A DNA stretch of 64,000 bases, taken from the NCBI GenBank assembly GCA_946476985.1, contig CAMKWS010000006.1, positions 55,634 through 119,633 on the forward strand, read 5' to 3'. Shown one piece after another: positions 9,294 through 19,563 of this stretch. The position numbers and the translations under genes were made by a program. The first letter of the stretch is position 1, and each line of letters opens with the position of its first letter. The DNA is from an uncultured Acetobacteraceae bacterium. Lineage in GTDB: Bacteria; Pseudomonadota; Alphaproteobacteria; Acetobacterales; Acetobacteraceae. The notes beneath the pieces are model-generated. The model saw nothing but the letters and a program-made list of their open reading frames with translations. It searched no databases and was not told the DNA's origin.

Positions 9294-10014
9294 GAAGTGC
9301 GCCTTTCTCCAAAAGAATCTCCCGTGTTGGTATAGGGCAGGCCTCTAAGGAGAGAGCACCATGGGCTGTGATGAGTATGTTGATATGGTCGTCTTTATGC
9401 AGCTTTGCAAAAAGCTGAAGGAGACTTGTATGGGCTTTATCATCCAAAGCAGCGAAGGGCTCATCTAAGATGAGAAGAGATGGTGTGTTTGCAAGTGCTT
9501 GTGCGAGGGCAACACGTTGTCTTTCTCCACCGGAGATAACACCGAGAGGGCGTTGGGCTAGAGAATATGCTCCAACCATCTCAAGGAGAGCTTTTGCTTT
9601 ATTGCGGCGTATATGAGGCAAGGCGAAGCCCCATTTTGATCCATTAATAGCAGCGGCGACATGGTCAATGACGGGAATCATAGGGGCAGCTTGGCTGAAC
9701 TTTTGAGGAATATAGCCGATGCTCTGGCGCATATATGTAGGAGTATGTCCGTTTATGAGGATATGGCCAGACTGAATTGGTAATAGTCCCAGCAAGGTGC
9801 GTAGAAAACAAGATTTACCAGTACCGTTCTCACCTCTAAGAATTGTTAAGCCATTAAGAGGGAATTTTAAGGTTGCGTTGTGTAAAATCTCAACAGAACC
9901 AACTGTGAGATTTACGCATTGGCAGGAAAGAAAAGCGGAGTTCATGGATGAGATGCCGCCTGTGTAATTGCTTGTTGGACTTGCCCTAAAAGTTGATGGA
10001 TCCATTCTTGCCAT
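9286..10014 (-). CDS. znuC: Zinc ABC transporter ATP-binding protein (start probably ~9945)
   Basis: Walker A GENGTGKSC, signature ISGGERQRVALAQAL, Walker B LLILDEP. Confidence 0.88.
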   Translation of the reverse strand: MARMDPSTFRASPTSNYTGGISSMNSAFLSCQCVNLTVGSVEILHNATLKFPLNGLTILRGENGTGKSCFLRTLLGLLPIQSGHILINGHTPTYMRQSIGYIPQKFSQAAPMIPVIDHVAAAINGSKWGFALPHIRRNKAKALLEMVGAYSLAQRPLGVISGGERQRVALAQALANTPSLLILDEPFAALDDKAHTSLLQLFAKLHKDDHINILITAHGALSLEACPIPTREILLEKGALHV

Positions 10015-10838
10015 AAGACGCCTGAGGGAAGGCTCTCACCAATGGAAACAACAGGAATATGCGCCTGATGTGCCATTATTTCGATATTCTCAGCCTGAGG
10101 TGCTGTGACTGTTGGGTTCTTAACAAGAAATTTAATACGGTGTTGTTGAATAGTTTGCTCCAGTTGTGCCGTCTCTCGTGGGGAGAGGCCCGTTTCATTC
10201 ATAATGGCACGTGCCCAGCTCATATTGGTTGGTTTTAATCCTGCGGCAAGAAGAAGGCGCTCGCCAGCAGGCTCGGTCATAGCAAAGGGGGCTTCGGGGC
10301 TTAGTTTGTGAATGGCGTTTAGCTGGATGGTTAGTGCGGTGATGTTTTTATCAAAAAGCAAGAGACGCTGGGCAATATCAGGCTGCGCTGAAGGAATGAT
10401 ATGGCTAAGCCATTGGGCAATATCGTGTGCAGTATTTTTGACCGTTGGAAGGTCAAAAAAGAGGTGCGCGTCATCCCCTTCATGCCAGTTTTCTGATGTC
10501 GCAGCTCGGAAAATTTGGGCATGAGGTGAGATAAGAGGCAAAGCCCAGTCATCATATGTTGCGCCATTGAGCAAGACAGCATCACTTGAGGCGAGCTTTC
10601 GAGCCATTTCTGGGGTTGGGGAGATATGATGTGGGTCCAACCCTTCTGCTGCGATGAGTGCTGTTGTTGTAAGTGCGGGCCCACCAATTTGTTGGGCAAT
10701 GTTGCACCATACCTGTTCTACACAAACAAGCGTTGCGGAGTGTTGTGTAGTAAGACGAGGTGATGCTGTTAAATTAGAGCCACTAGCCCATATAGCGAGG
10801 GCCAGAAGGGCGTAGAGAATAGATTGCAGCACTCGCAT
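9942..10838 (-). CDS. znuA: Zinc ABC transporter substrate-binding protein
   Basis: Signal peptide; GLDPHHISPTPEMARKLASSDAVLLNGATYDDW, TEPAGERLLLAAGL; operon with znuCB. Confidence 0.87.
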   Translation of the reverse strand: MRVLQSILYALLALAIWASGSNLTASPRLTTQHSATLVCVEQVWCNIAQQIGGPALTTTALIAAEGLDPHHISPTPEMARKLASSDAVLLNGATYDDWALPLISPHAQIFRAATSENWHEGDDAHLFFDLPTVKNTAHDIAQWLSHIIPSAQPDIAQRLLLFDKNITALTIQLNAIHKLSPEAPFAMTEPAGERLLLAAGLKPTNMSWARAIMNETGLSPRETAQLEQTIQQHRIKFLVKNPTVTAPQAENIEIMAHQAHIPVVSIGESLPSGVLWQEWIHQLLGQVQQAITQAASHP

Positions 10839-10865
10839 AAAAATAGATACCGGGTAAGGATGGAT

Positions 10866-10887
10866 GAAATGTTATATAGTAACAATT
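10866..10887. promoter_or_regulatory. Putative Zur operator GAAATGTTATATAGTAACAATT
   Basis: TGTTA-N5-TAACA inverted repeat (10870-10884) 28 bp upstream of znuA start, resembling alphaproteobacterial Zur boxes. Confidence 0.6.
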
Positions 10888-11035
10888 ATAACAGATGAAA
10901 AGGATAGAGATACTTAACAATAGTTTTTTAAGAAGAGATTTGGCTTAAGCGGCACGGTGAGTTGTTAAAATATGGTTTGCCATATAGCCGCTTAAGCTGG
11001 GTAAACGATGTGTCTTCCTTAGGAGTAAGGGAGAG

Positions 11036-11986
11036 TTACTTGTAGCCAAATAGATGGCGGAAATCGTCTGCAAGGTGACGAAATGCATCACTACTGCTGC
11101 GTCGCCGCCGGTTACCTTCTTCTGAAATGGCTGTAACGGTAACGGTCATCCCCGCAGATAGGGTGAGGTTAGGTGGGATTGTGTCAATAGCAACGCGAAC
11201 AGGAATCCGCTGGGCTAGACGTACCCATGTATAAACAGGGTCTACCATAGGGAGGCCGAGAGAGTTGGTTACAGCGTTGGCGCTGGCAATTCCACGGGTA
11301 ATGCTTGTGACATGGCCGTAGAGAGGGGTGTGGTACCCCATAAGATCCATTCTAACACGGTCCCCTTCGGTGAGGTCATGCACTTTGACTTCTTCAAAAT
11401 ATCCGTCCACCCAGAAGGAAGCTGTATCAACAATATGGATATTTACCTTTCCTGCAGAGGCGAAGTCACCCGGACGCATAGTTAGGTTAGTGACAACGCC
11501 ATCAATAGAGCTTCGGACGGATGTACGGTCTAGGTTTATTTGTGCTTGGCGGAGCTGGGCAAGTGTTGTGCCGTAAATAGCTTCAGCTTGTTTAGCGAGG
11601 GCTTCATATTGTTTTTTCTCTTCTTGAGAGACGGCTGAGCCAGGGATGTTACGGCGCCAACGTGTTTGGTTTTGGCGGAATTCTAGATCAGCTTTTGCTT
11701 TGTCGACATCTGCTTTGGCTTTATCAAGTGCAACACGGAAATCGAAAGGGTCGATCTGGTAGAGGAGGTCTCCCTTATGCACATGCTCATTATCATGCAC
11801 AGGAACAGAGAGTATCTGCCCAGAAACACGTGGCGCAATATTGGCAACCTGTACGCGCACTTGCCCATTACGTGTCCATGGCGCTGCAGTGTAATAATCC
11901 CATAAAACAACACTGATAAATGCTGCCACACATAAGATAGAGGCGGTGACAGAAAAACGAACAAGACGGTGAGCACGGACAAACAC
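11036..11986 (-). CDS. HlyD/EmrA-AaeA-like periplasmic adaptor
   Basis: NGQVRVQVANIAPRVSGQILSVPVHDNEHVHKGDLLYQIDPFDF; adjacent to DUF1656 and FUSC genes. Confidence 0.88.
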   Translation of the reverse strand: MFVRAHRLVRFSVTASILCVAAFISVVLWDYYTAAPWTRNGQVRVQVANIAPRVSGQILSVPVHDNEHVHKGDLLYQIDPFDFRVALDKAKADVDKAKADLEFRQNQTRWRRNIPGSAVSQEEKKQYEALAKQAEAIYGTTLAQLRQAQINLDRTSVRSSIDGVVTNLTMRPGDFASAGKVNIHIVDTASFWVDGYFEEVKVHDLTEGDRVRMDLMGYHTPLYGHVTSITRGIASANAVTNSLGLPMVDPVYTWVRLAQRIPVRVAIDTIPPNLTLSAGMTVTVTAISEEGNRRRRSSSDAFRHLADDFRHLFGYK

Positions 11987-12065
11987 GGGAATAAACCTTT
12001 GTTATTGGAAATATATGGGTGTGTCAGTCATCACAGATATATAGCGATATCGCTGGGCCTGTGGG

Positions 12066-12266
12066 TTAAAGAAAAACTGTAAAAAAACCTAGAAGACATA
12101 TGGCAATACCAAGTTGGGCGAGGGGAGGATTCCAGAAGAATTTCCATAAGCCGAAAAATTGTAGGACAAAGCGAAGAAGGAATGTCACAAAAAGTGATAA
12201 AGCGACGTCTATGACGAAGGAAGAGACTAATAAGCCATCCAAGTTTATGACGAGGTGACGTATCAT
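12066..12266 (-). CDS. DUF1656-like small inner-membrane protein (AaeX-type)
   Basis: 66-aa hydrophobic ORF between FUSC and HlyD genes, canonical aaeXAB-like arrangement. Confidence 0.75.
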   Translation of the reverse strand: MIRHLVINLDGLLVSSFVIDVALSLFVTFLLRFVLQFFGLWKFFWNPPLAQLGIAICLLGFFTVFL

Positions 12267-14278
12267 TGTGTGCGTCCTATTCCATAATGTCGGAGTGCAG
12301 CGCGGTTTTTTTGGAGAAGGAATGATGTTTCTTCCATGCTAGCCGCACATAGAGCTGCGGCAACATGCTCATCAGATCCAGGCTCTGTAGTGCCTTTTTG
12401 CAGCATCATGTCAGCCATGGAGGAAAGATGTTCCGGCAAAGAGAAACGCGGAGTGCGTGCCAAGCAGCCTTGGGCAGCTTTTGCAAGTTGGCGCAGGGCG
12501 GGAAATGTTTTGGCATATTGGAGATCGTTCTCTAACTGAGCAATGGCTGTTGTGAGATCAGCAAGGCTGATAAAGCGCTCACAGATTTTCCATGCGACAT
12601 GTTTGGGGTTGTAGGGGGTAATGCTCTTTGTGGTGACATAGAGCTGGTGCAACCTGTCATATTTGCGGCTGAGAAGACTTGGTGTGATAGCTGGGGCATT
12701 CGCTTTGAATTGTTTATCCAGCTCACGAATGATGGAAAGCGCAATCCGAAAGCGGATTTTCTTTGGTGTGGGGGGAAAGAAGAAAATAAGGAATAAGGCT
12801 GTAATAATAGCGGCACAAAAGTAAAAACTATTGCGGTCTAAAAAGGCCGAAAGACTATAATTATGATGGTTGTTTAACCCTAAGAAGACGAAGAAGAAGG
12901 CCCCATAATGAACGCCCATAGAGCGTGTTTTTGGGTTAAGAATGAGCTGGCACACCACCCCCACATGCAAAAGCAAGACAATAGATAGGCCCAGAAATGT
13001 TGTAATATGTGGGAGCACAAAGAAGGCGGTAAAGCCAGCTGTGATAATTCCTAGAGGGGTCCCTACGAGGACAGCATAACCAAATGAGGCCGTATCAGGC
13101 CTGAGAATGGCAATATTCAGAAGAAGTGCACATTGAGAGAGAGCCGTAGCAATGTGAGGGATGCCACTATCCAGAAACAAAACAGCTGTTGCACTAAAGC
13201 AAAGGAGAACACGGATAGCATTAATAAAAGCGGCGGTATGGTCTGGGTGGAAGGTAAAATTTGTCAAGCCTTCTGTTTTGTTCAGAGGCGTCGCTTTAAG
13301 GAGAGTATTGAGGCCAATGCGGCTATTTTGCCGGTTGGCAAATAGATTAGCTGTGCGCTCCATACGTAAGGCATCTTGCCGAGAGAGAGCTGGCGGGGCA
13401 TCTAGCGCATAAAATTGAGATAATAACCTCGCCATAACATGGCGACGGTTTGTGCTGGGAGGAAGATTCTGATCTGACGTTGTCAGTTCAAGGACTTCAC
13501 GATGAATATGTCCTCTTTTCATAAGCTCCATGAGAGAACGACAGCATGAAAGAATTGTAACCATGCTGATTAAGCAAACTTGCGCCCCCTTTGTTCGTAG
13601 GCGGCTTTTATTGAGCTCCGTCCTTGCATGATAGACTTGGTTTACGAGAGAAAAAACTGTGCTGGAGAGAGTGATAGTCTCCATCGCATTGAGGGAGGGT
13701 TGTTGTTCAGTAAGAGCAAGCTCTGCATCGCGGCGGATACGGTTATTTGCTTGTTGAAGGCCCTTTGTAAGTTCACGCCAAACATGAGGAGTGCCCGCAA
13801 GTAAGGCAACAATGGCTAGCGATACGACGCTGATCATAACGCTAGAAACACGAGCAATTGTTACGTGAAAGGCCTGTTGAGGCGCATCAATGTTAGAAAC
13901 AGAGATAAGAGCGACTACATAGCCTGCAAGAAGAGAGCCATAGGCACGAAACCCCTTTTGGAGAGTGCCTATATATGCACAAATGGTCATCCATAAAGCA
14001 CATCCTCCTAAAAGGAGTAGGCGTTCTTGCCCGCATAAGGCGACAAGGAACAAAGCGACAACACCGCCAATAAGTGTGCCTGTTACCCGATAAAAGGCTT
14101 TATCGAGCGTTGCACCACGGAGGGGTTGGGCAAGCATCATCATGGTTGAGCCTACACTCGCAGGGGCATCAATTTGAGACCAAAATGCAATAGCTAAGGC
14201 CAGCATAAGGGAGGCCCATGTACGGAGGGTAAAGCTCCACCATCCAGAACGAAAAAGTGTTTTTAGGGACCTCAGCAT
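12263..14278 (-). CDS. FUSC-family (AaeB-like) efflux transporter
   Basis: 671-aa protein with two hydrophobic blocks; RTWASLMLALAIAFWSQIDAPASVGSTMMMLAQPLRG. Confidence 0.85.
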   Translation of the reverse strand: MLRSLKTLFRSGWWSFTLRTWASLMLALAIAFWSQIDAPASVGSTMMMLAQPLRGATLDKAFYRVTGTLIGGVVALFLVALCGQERLLLLGGCALWMTICAYIGTLQKGFRAYGSLLAGYVVALISVSNIDAPQQAFHVTIARVSSVMISVVSLAIVALLAGTPHVWRELTKGLQQANNRIRRDAELALTEQQPSLNAMETITLSSTVFSLVNQVYHARTELNKSRLRTKGAQVCLISMVTILSCCRSLMELMKRGHIHREVLELTTSDQNLPPSTNRRHVMARLLSQFYALDAPPALSRQDALRMERTANLFANRQNSRIGLNTLLKATPLNKTEGLTNFTFHPDHTAAFINAIRVLLCFSATAVLFLDSGIPHIATALSQCALLLNIAILRPDTASFGYAVLVGTPLGIITAGFTAFFVLPHITTFLGLSIVLLLHVGVVCQLILNPKTRSMGVHYGAFFFVFLGLNNHHNYSLSAFLDRNSFYFCAAIITALFLIFFFPPTPKKIRFRIALSIIRELDKQFKANAPAITPSLLSRKYDRLHQLYVTTKSITPYNPKHVAWKICERFISLADLTTAIAQLENDLQYAKTFPALRQLAKAAQGCLARTPRFSLPEHLSSMADMMLQKGTTEPGSDEHVAAALCAASMEETSFLLQKNRAALRHYGIGRTQ

Positions 14279-14485
14279 GGCATCCCCGCTATGACGTTAC
14301 GGGGTGAGTATATCCCTCCTTACAAAGGAGGAGAAGAATGTAAGCTATGCCTAAATAGTATTGCAGATGTAATGGAAAGATAGGATCGAAGAAAAATAGC
14401 TAAAAACCGGGACAAATATAAATCACTTCATATTTGTAAGTAGATTTCACTTTTGAGAGATTGGTCCTATTTTTTAAATGTTGGT

Positions 14486-14551
14486 GCATGTTCTGAAATA
14501 TATTTATTTATGAAAAATAAAATCACAGTAAATATAATATTCAGAACATGC
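14486..14551. repeat. Long imperfect hairpin; perfect 12-bp outer arms GCATGTTCTGAA / TTCAGAACATGC
   Basis: Arms at 14486-14497 and 14540-14551, AT-rich partly self-complementary spacer. Confidence 0.7.
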
Positions 14552-14569
14552 TTGTTTTTGCCTTATTTG

Positions 14570-15871
14570 TTAGTTTTTTAGAGAATCAAACTTTGCTTTC
14601 ATGGTGGTATTGCCGCGTGTGAGTTTCTTAATAGAAACATCTTGAGCTTTATCATTGGCCAGACGGAGATTTCGGTCTGCTCCGATGAGGTTCTCTTTGA
14701 TCTTCTGAAGATGAGAGATGGATTTATCAATCTCATCAATAGCAGAGCTAAACTTGCGAGAGGCAAGGTCCCAATTGCGTGCAAATCCTGTTTTGAAGGT
14801 CTCTAAGCGTTCTTCAAAGTCTGTAACATCAATATTTTGTTGCCGAACGAGTTCTAACTCAGACTTATATTTTAAAGCGTTGAGTGATGAATTGCGAAGT
14901 AATGTAATGATCGGCAAGAAGAACTGTGGCCGGATGACATACATTTTTGGGTAACGGTGTGAGACATCAACAATACCGCTATTATAAAGCTCGCTCTCTG
15001 GCTCTAAGAGAGAGACGAGGACAGCATATTCACAGTCCTTTTCACGGCGGTCTTTATCGAGCTCCTTAAAGAAGTCCTCATTTTTCTTTTTGGTTGCCGT
15101 ACCATCATTTTCATTCTTCATTTCAAACATGATGGAAACAATCTCAGTACCGGCTTCTGATTTATCGCGAAATATATAGTCGCCTTTGCTGCCTGAGCGG
15201 GCATCGTTATCTTTTTCAAAATAAGCCAGAGGGAAGGCCATAGCTCGTGCGCGGTTAAACTCGACTTCGCAATGTTGCTCAAGTGTTTCTCCCACCATTT
15301 TTGTGGAGAGGCGGGCCTTCAAATCTTTGAGGCGTTCGATTGTATCGTCTCTATCTTTTAGCTGGAGTTGGTAACTGTCTTTGAGGTTTTTCTCTGAAAT
15401 ATCTTTTTCAAGCTTTATATGTTCTAAGGCGTTTTGAAGCTTATCTTTTTCTTGCTGTACGGCGGTAACAGCTTGTGTAATCGCAAGCTTGTTCTCAGTA
15501 GTAATAGCGTCAAGCTTTGCTTTTAATGTTTGGATCTCGCTATCTTTTTGGGCTGCGGCTTTCTGCACTTCAGCCATGAGTTTTGCTTCTGCTAGGCTGG
15601 AGGCCGTTTGTTTGGCGTTTTCTTCAAGCGATAGTTGGTGTTTGAGGCTCTGTATCTCTGCATCGCGTAAGTGAAGCGCTGCCTGCATATCTTGCGTAAG
15701 GGCAGCTTTTGCTTGCTCAACGGCAAGTTGTTGTTCTTTTGCTGCGATGATAAGGCGCTCATTTAGCTGCTTATCAAATTCTTTGTCGTGCACTTGTTTA
15801 ACGATATCCGCATAGCCTGCGTTATCGAGGTTAAATTCCCTTTTGCAGTGCGGGCAGGTGATTTCGTGCAT
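14570..15871 (-). CDS. DUF2130-like protein (coiled coil + C-terminal domain)
   Basis: [13 protein letters not shown] zinc-ribbon-like start, long coiled coil, [30 protein letters not shown] typical of DUF2130. Confidence 0.82.
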   Translation of the reverse strand: MHEITCPHCKREFNLDNAGYADIVKQVHDKEFDKQLNERLIIAAKEQQLAVEQAKAALTQDMQAALHLRDAEIQSLKHQLSLEENAKQTASSLAEAKLMAEVQKAAAQKDSEIQTLKAKLDAITTENKLAITQAVTAVQQEKDKLQNALEHIKLEKDISEKNLKDSYQLQLKDRDDTIERLKDLKARLSTKMVGETLEQHCEVEFNRARAMAFPLAYFEKDNDARSGSKGDYIFRDKSEAGTEIVSIMFEMKNENDGTATKKKNEDFFKELDKDRREKDCEYAVLVSLLEPESELYNSGIVDVSHRYPKMYVIRPQFFLPIITLLRNSSLNALKYKSELELVRQQNIDVTDFEERLETFKTGFARNWDLASRKFSSAIDEIDKSISHLQKIKENLIGADRNLRLANDKAQDVSIKKLTRGNTTMKAKFDSLKN

Positions 15872-16065
15872 GAGCTGTCTTCCAAAAGAATTAAAGCTGA
15901 TAAGTAAGTAGGTGCGATTGAGGGGGAGAGTATAATTTTACGCTAGATATAAGGATGCACAAGGAGGATATGTGTCATCTTAAGAAAGGTAAGTAAAATA
16001 TTGCGTGCAGCCGATTACATCTACGGATAACCCGTATGAGTAAGATGCTATATTTTAAGAGGAAA

Positions 16066-16141
<76 letters not shown>

Positions 16142-16266
16142 ACTTTTATAACGGTCAATTTACCATACCGTTTGAGGTTGTTTAGCGGTTCATCTGGTTT
16201 TGTGCAAGAGGGTTTTTCGTCTTTTTCACCTTGAAGCGTCAGGCAAAAGGGAAAGGATGACAAGCT

Positions 16267-16920
16267 TCAGGACGGCAGAAAGCCGCTCTTTCTGAGAGCG
16301 GTGAGTAAAGGGAGAAGAGGCAAGCCGGCAATAGCGTCTGATGAGCCGCAGACATGGTCGAAAAGTTGCAGCCCAAGTGCTTCAATGCGGTAACATCCGA
16401 CACAAGAGAGAATGGCCTGCCCTTCTTGTTGGAGATAGTGTTCTAAAAAGGAATCAGAGAAGTGTCGCATCGTTAAGGTGGGGCTGCTGGTGTGATGCCA
16501 ATATTCTTGGCCATCTTTCCATAATGTTAATGATGTATGTAGCGCATGTGTTTTATTGCGGAGTGAGGAGAGGTGAGTGCGAGCCTCTTGTAGGGAGGTC
16601 GGTTTGGCAAAAGCTGTGCCGTCTAGGTCTAAAATCTGATCTGCAGCAAGGATGAAAGTAGAAGTTTGAGGGGAAGGGAGGGCCTTTGAGAGTCTGGTAG
16701 AGGCCTCTTGTGCTTTCGCTCGGGCCAGAAAGAGTGCTGTCTCTTTTAAAGAAAGGCCATCATGCTGTGCTTGGTGGCGGAGATGTTCTTCATCTATATC
16801 AACAGGGTAGACAGTAACAGGCACGCCTGCGGCTTCTAATAAGTGCCGACGAATAGACGATCCACTTGCGAGAACAAGCTTATTGGGTGTGAGAACCGGA
16901 GCCGCTGTAGATACTGGCAT
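16267..16920 (-). CDS. Maf family nucleotide pyrophosphatase (paralog 1)
   Basis: LVLASGSSIRRHLLEAAGVPV, ILAADQILDLDG. Confidence 0.88.
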   Translation of the reverse strand: MPVSTAAPVLTPNKLVLASGSSIRRHLLEAAGVPVTVYPVDIDEEHLRHQAQHDGLSLKETALFLARAKAQEASTRLSKALPSPQTSTFILAADQILDLDGTAFAKPTSLQEARTHLSSLRNKTHALHTSLTLWKDGQEYWHHTSSPTLTMRHFSDSFLEHYLQQEGQAILSCVGCYRIEALGLQLFDHVCGSSDAIAGLPLLPLLTALRKSGFLPS

Positions 16921-16979
16921 GAGATGTCCTTCTTAGAAGATAAAGAAGGAATTACCATTCTTCTGCCAGACAAAACAGC

Positions 16980-17252
16980 CTAGTTCTCCGGTGTGTTCTC
17001 AATAAGATAGATCATACAACATACACGTAAAAAGGATGTTGTATTACGGATAGAGCCGTGCTGCTCCATGGCCTCATCAATAAGTTTGATAATGGTTTGG
17101 TTCAGAGTCGTGCCGTTATCTTTGGCGATCCTAGCAAGGATATCCCAAAAGATATTTTCTAACCGTAGGGTCGTCACCATGCCATGAAGGCGCAACGACC
17201 GCGTGCGGTAGAGGTAAAGGGCCTTATCGGCTTGGCTGTAAAGTCCGCACAT
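16980..17252 (-). CDS. Ribbon-helix-helix domain protein
   Basis: TTLRLENIFWDILARIAKDNGTTLNQTIIKLIDEAM is an RHH-like fold signature. Confidence 0.7.
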   Translation of the reverse strand: MCGLYSQADKALYLYRTRSLRLHGMVTTLRLENIFWDILARIAKDNGTTLNQTIIKLIDEAMEQHGSIRNTTSFLRVCCMIYLIENTPEN

Positions 17253-17752
17253 TGGTTGTAAAACTTTCTACATTAAGAAGGAAAAGTAGAGCGAGAGTTG
17301 ATAAGGGGTAAATGAGGGAAGGAAACAATATAAGGGGAAGTCATAAGGATATGTGTTACAGTTAAGGACAAATAGATAGCTTTTTAAAGAGTTATCTTAT
17401 CACAGGGTTGTGATTGACCTAGATAAGCAGGGATAAATAAAGAGACCTCAAGGGAAACTCTATCATTAGCATTCGAACACTCACGCAAAGTGAAACCAAA
17501 AACAAGATTGGAGGGGCTATACCGAAATTTTGTTAGTATTTGGTAGTAGTTGGTAACGACAAAAAAGCTTTTTATACAAAATGAGGGACTATTTCTTCAA
17601 AAGAGAGGGGTATTTTAGGGCAAAAAGACGAAGATTTAAGGGAAAAAGTCCTCATGTTTATCAAGAATAATGAGGGGTAATGATAAAATAGGAGTGTTGG
17701 AGTATAAGAGTGTTAGTAGCTCATTAACATAGACCAGTTACCATTGGGTTAG
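17253..17752. other. Candidate chromosomal replication origin (oriC) intergenic region
   Basis: 500-bp non-coding AT-rich region between hemE and an RHH/maf block; gene context as at the Caulobacter-type origin; degenerate DnaA-box-like words (e.g. TTATACAAA near 17572-17580). Confidence 0.45.
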
Positions 17753-18844
17753 TTGGCGATATTGAGGATGAATAAAAGGCGCATGACACAAGCGAGTACA
17801 CCAGCAGTACATACGGGTCGATCTGACAAGCCGTTATTACGAGCATTGCGCGGTGAGGCCGTGTGGCCACCACCTGTATGGCTTATGCGTCAAGCAGGGC
17901 GTTATTTGCCTGAGTTTCGTGCGATGCGTGAGCAGGCAGATTTCCTAACACGCTGCATGACACCAGAAATTGCCGTTGAACTCACACTCCAGCCTATTCG
18001 TCGGTATGGGATGGATGGGGCTATTTTATTTTCGGACATTCTTATTCTGCCGTGGGCCATGGGGCAGGACCTTCGCTTTGAAGAAGGGCGTGGGCCTATT
18101 TTGACACCTATTCGGACAGAAGAGGATCTTAAAGTCCTTGATGAAGATAGGATGATGGATGCAGTAGAGCCTGTGCGTGAGGCTCTAAGGCGGTTGCGCC
18201 GGGAGCTTCCTGAGCAAACAGCGCTTTTAGGTTTCGCTGGCAGCCCCTTCACGGTGGCATGTTATATGGTCGAGGGTGGTGGCTCTCGTGATTTTGCCCA
18301 TATTCGGGCAATGATGCAGCAGAAACCATCTGTGTTTAATAAATTGATGGATATCCTAACCCGCAATACCGCGAAAATGCTCTGTGGGCAGATTGAGGCA
18401 GGAGCTGAGGCGATCATGCTCTTTGACTCATGGGGGGGGATTCTCCCGCCAGAGGCGTTCCGTCAGTATGTGATTGAGCCAACACGTCAAATTGTAGAGT
18501 ATATTCGGGCACGTCACCCCGATGTGCCGCTTGTTGGCTTCCCACGGCTTGGTGGGGTGATGGTTGCTGAATATGCGGAGAAGACAGGCATTAACGCCCT
18601 TGCGCTTGATACTGTCGCAGAGCCCGCTAAAGTGGCAGAGATGGTCCCCGATACGCTCACCCTGCAGGGGAATTTAGACCCAATGATCTTGCTAAATGGT
18701 GGTGAAGCCCTTGTGAAAGAGGCGCGACGTATTCGGGATAGTCTTAAAGGGCGGCCGCATGTGTTTAATTTGGGTCATGGGGTGATTAAAACGACACCGC
18801 CAGAGCATGTAGCTGCGTTGGTTGAGGCAATAAGGGACGTCTGA
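17753..18844 (+). CDS. hemE: Uroporphyrinogen decarboxylase
   Basis: PLLRALRGEAVWPPPVWLMRQAGRYLPEFRAMR, SPFTVACYMVEGGGSRDF, NLGHGVIKTTPPEHV. Confidence 0.97.
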   Translation: MAILRMNKRRMTQASTPAVHTGRSDKPLLRALRGEAVWPPPVWLMRQAGRYLPEFRAMREQADFLTRCMTPEIAVELTLQPIRRYGMDGAILFSDILILPWAMGQDLRFEEGRGPILTPIRTEEDLKVLDEDRMMDAVEPVREALRRLRRELPEQTALLGFAGSPFTVACYMVEGGGSRDFAHIRAMMQQKPSVFNKLMDILTRNTAKMLCGQIEAGAEAIMLFDSWGGILPPEAFRQYVIEPTRQIVEYIRARHPDVPLVGFPRLGGVMVAEYAEKTGINALALDTVAEPAKVAEMVPDTLTLQGNLDPMILLNGGEALVKEARRIRDSLKGRPHVFNLGHGVIKTTPPEHVAALVEAIRDV

Positions 18845-18847
18845 CAT

Positions 18848-19540
18848 ATGAAAGAAGAGCTTCGTAACGGCATTAAGCTGGTTATCTTCGATTGTGACGG
18901 CGTATTGATAGATAGCGAAGGCCCTTCCTGCCGTGCGACAGCGCAGCTGGCACGGTCCTTAGGTGTTGCTATCTCAGATGAAGAAGGGCTCGCCCGCTTT
19001 GCCGGGAAGGCTCTTCCGCAAGTTGTCCGAGAGTTAGAGGCGGAGCTCGGGCGTCCTCTTCCACCGGGGACGCCTGCCCAGATGCGTGAGAATCTCGTAA
19101 GGCTTATGCAGCAAGGGGCGCACCCTGTGCCAGGAGCAGTGGAGCTTTTAAAAGCTTTAGCGGCAAGAGGAGTGCCTGTACGTGTTGGCTCTAATTCCTC
19201 TATGGCAGAGATGGATGCAAAATTTGGCTCTACAGGAATGGATCGCCTATTGGTGCGGCAGAATATTCATTCCGCTGCGGATATGGGGCAGCCCAAGCCT
19301 GACCCTGCTGTTTATCTCCACGGTGCTGCTGAAGAAGGCGTAAAGCCTGAGGAAGTTGTGGTGGTGGAAGATAGCGACACCGGGGCAGATGCTGCTCGTC
19401 GTGCGGGGATGTCCTGTATTCTGCTACGGCCAAAGAGCCACCCTCTCCCACCTTATTGGCCGGTGGAAGGGTTTGTGCGTGTATCTCATTTAGATGAGGT
19501 GATGTCCCTTCTGGAGCCAAAGCTCGCAGCGTCTTTATAA
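18848..19540 (+). CDS. HAD-superfamily phosphatase (phosphoglycolate-phosphatase-like)
   Basis: VIFDCDGVLIDSE, KPDPAVYLHGA, VVVEDSDTGADAARRAGM. Confidence 0.9.
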   Translation: MKEELRNGIKLVIFDCDGVLIDSEGPSCRATAQLARSLGVAISDEEGLARFAGKALPQVVRELEAELGRPLPPGTPAQMRENLVRLMQQGAHPVPGAVELLKALAARGVPVRVGSNSSMAEMDAKFGSTGMDRLLVRQNIHSAADMGQPKPDPAVYLHGAAEEGVKPEEVVVVEDSDTGADAARRAGMSCILLRPKSHPLPPYWPVEGFVRVSHLDEVMSLLEPKLAASL

Positions 19541-19563
19541 GAGCGTGGAATTTAACAAGGTAA

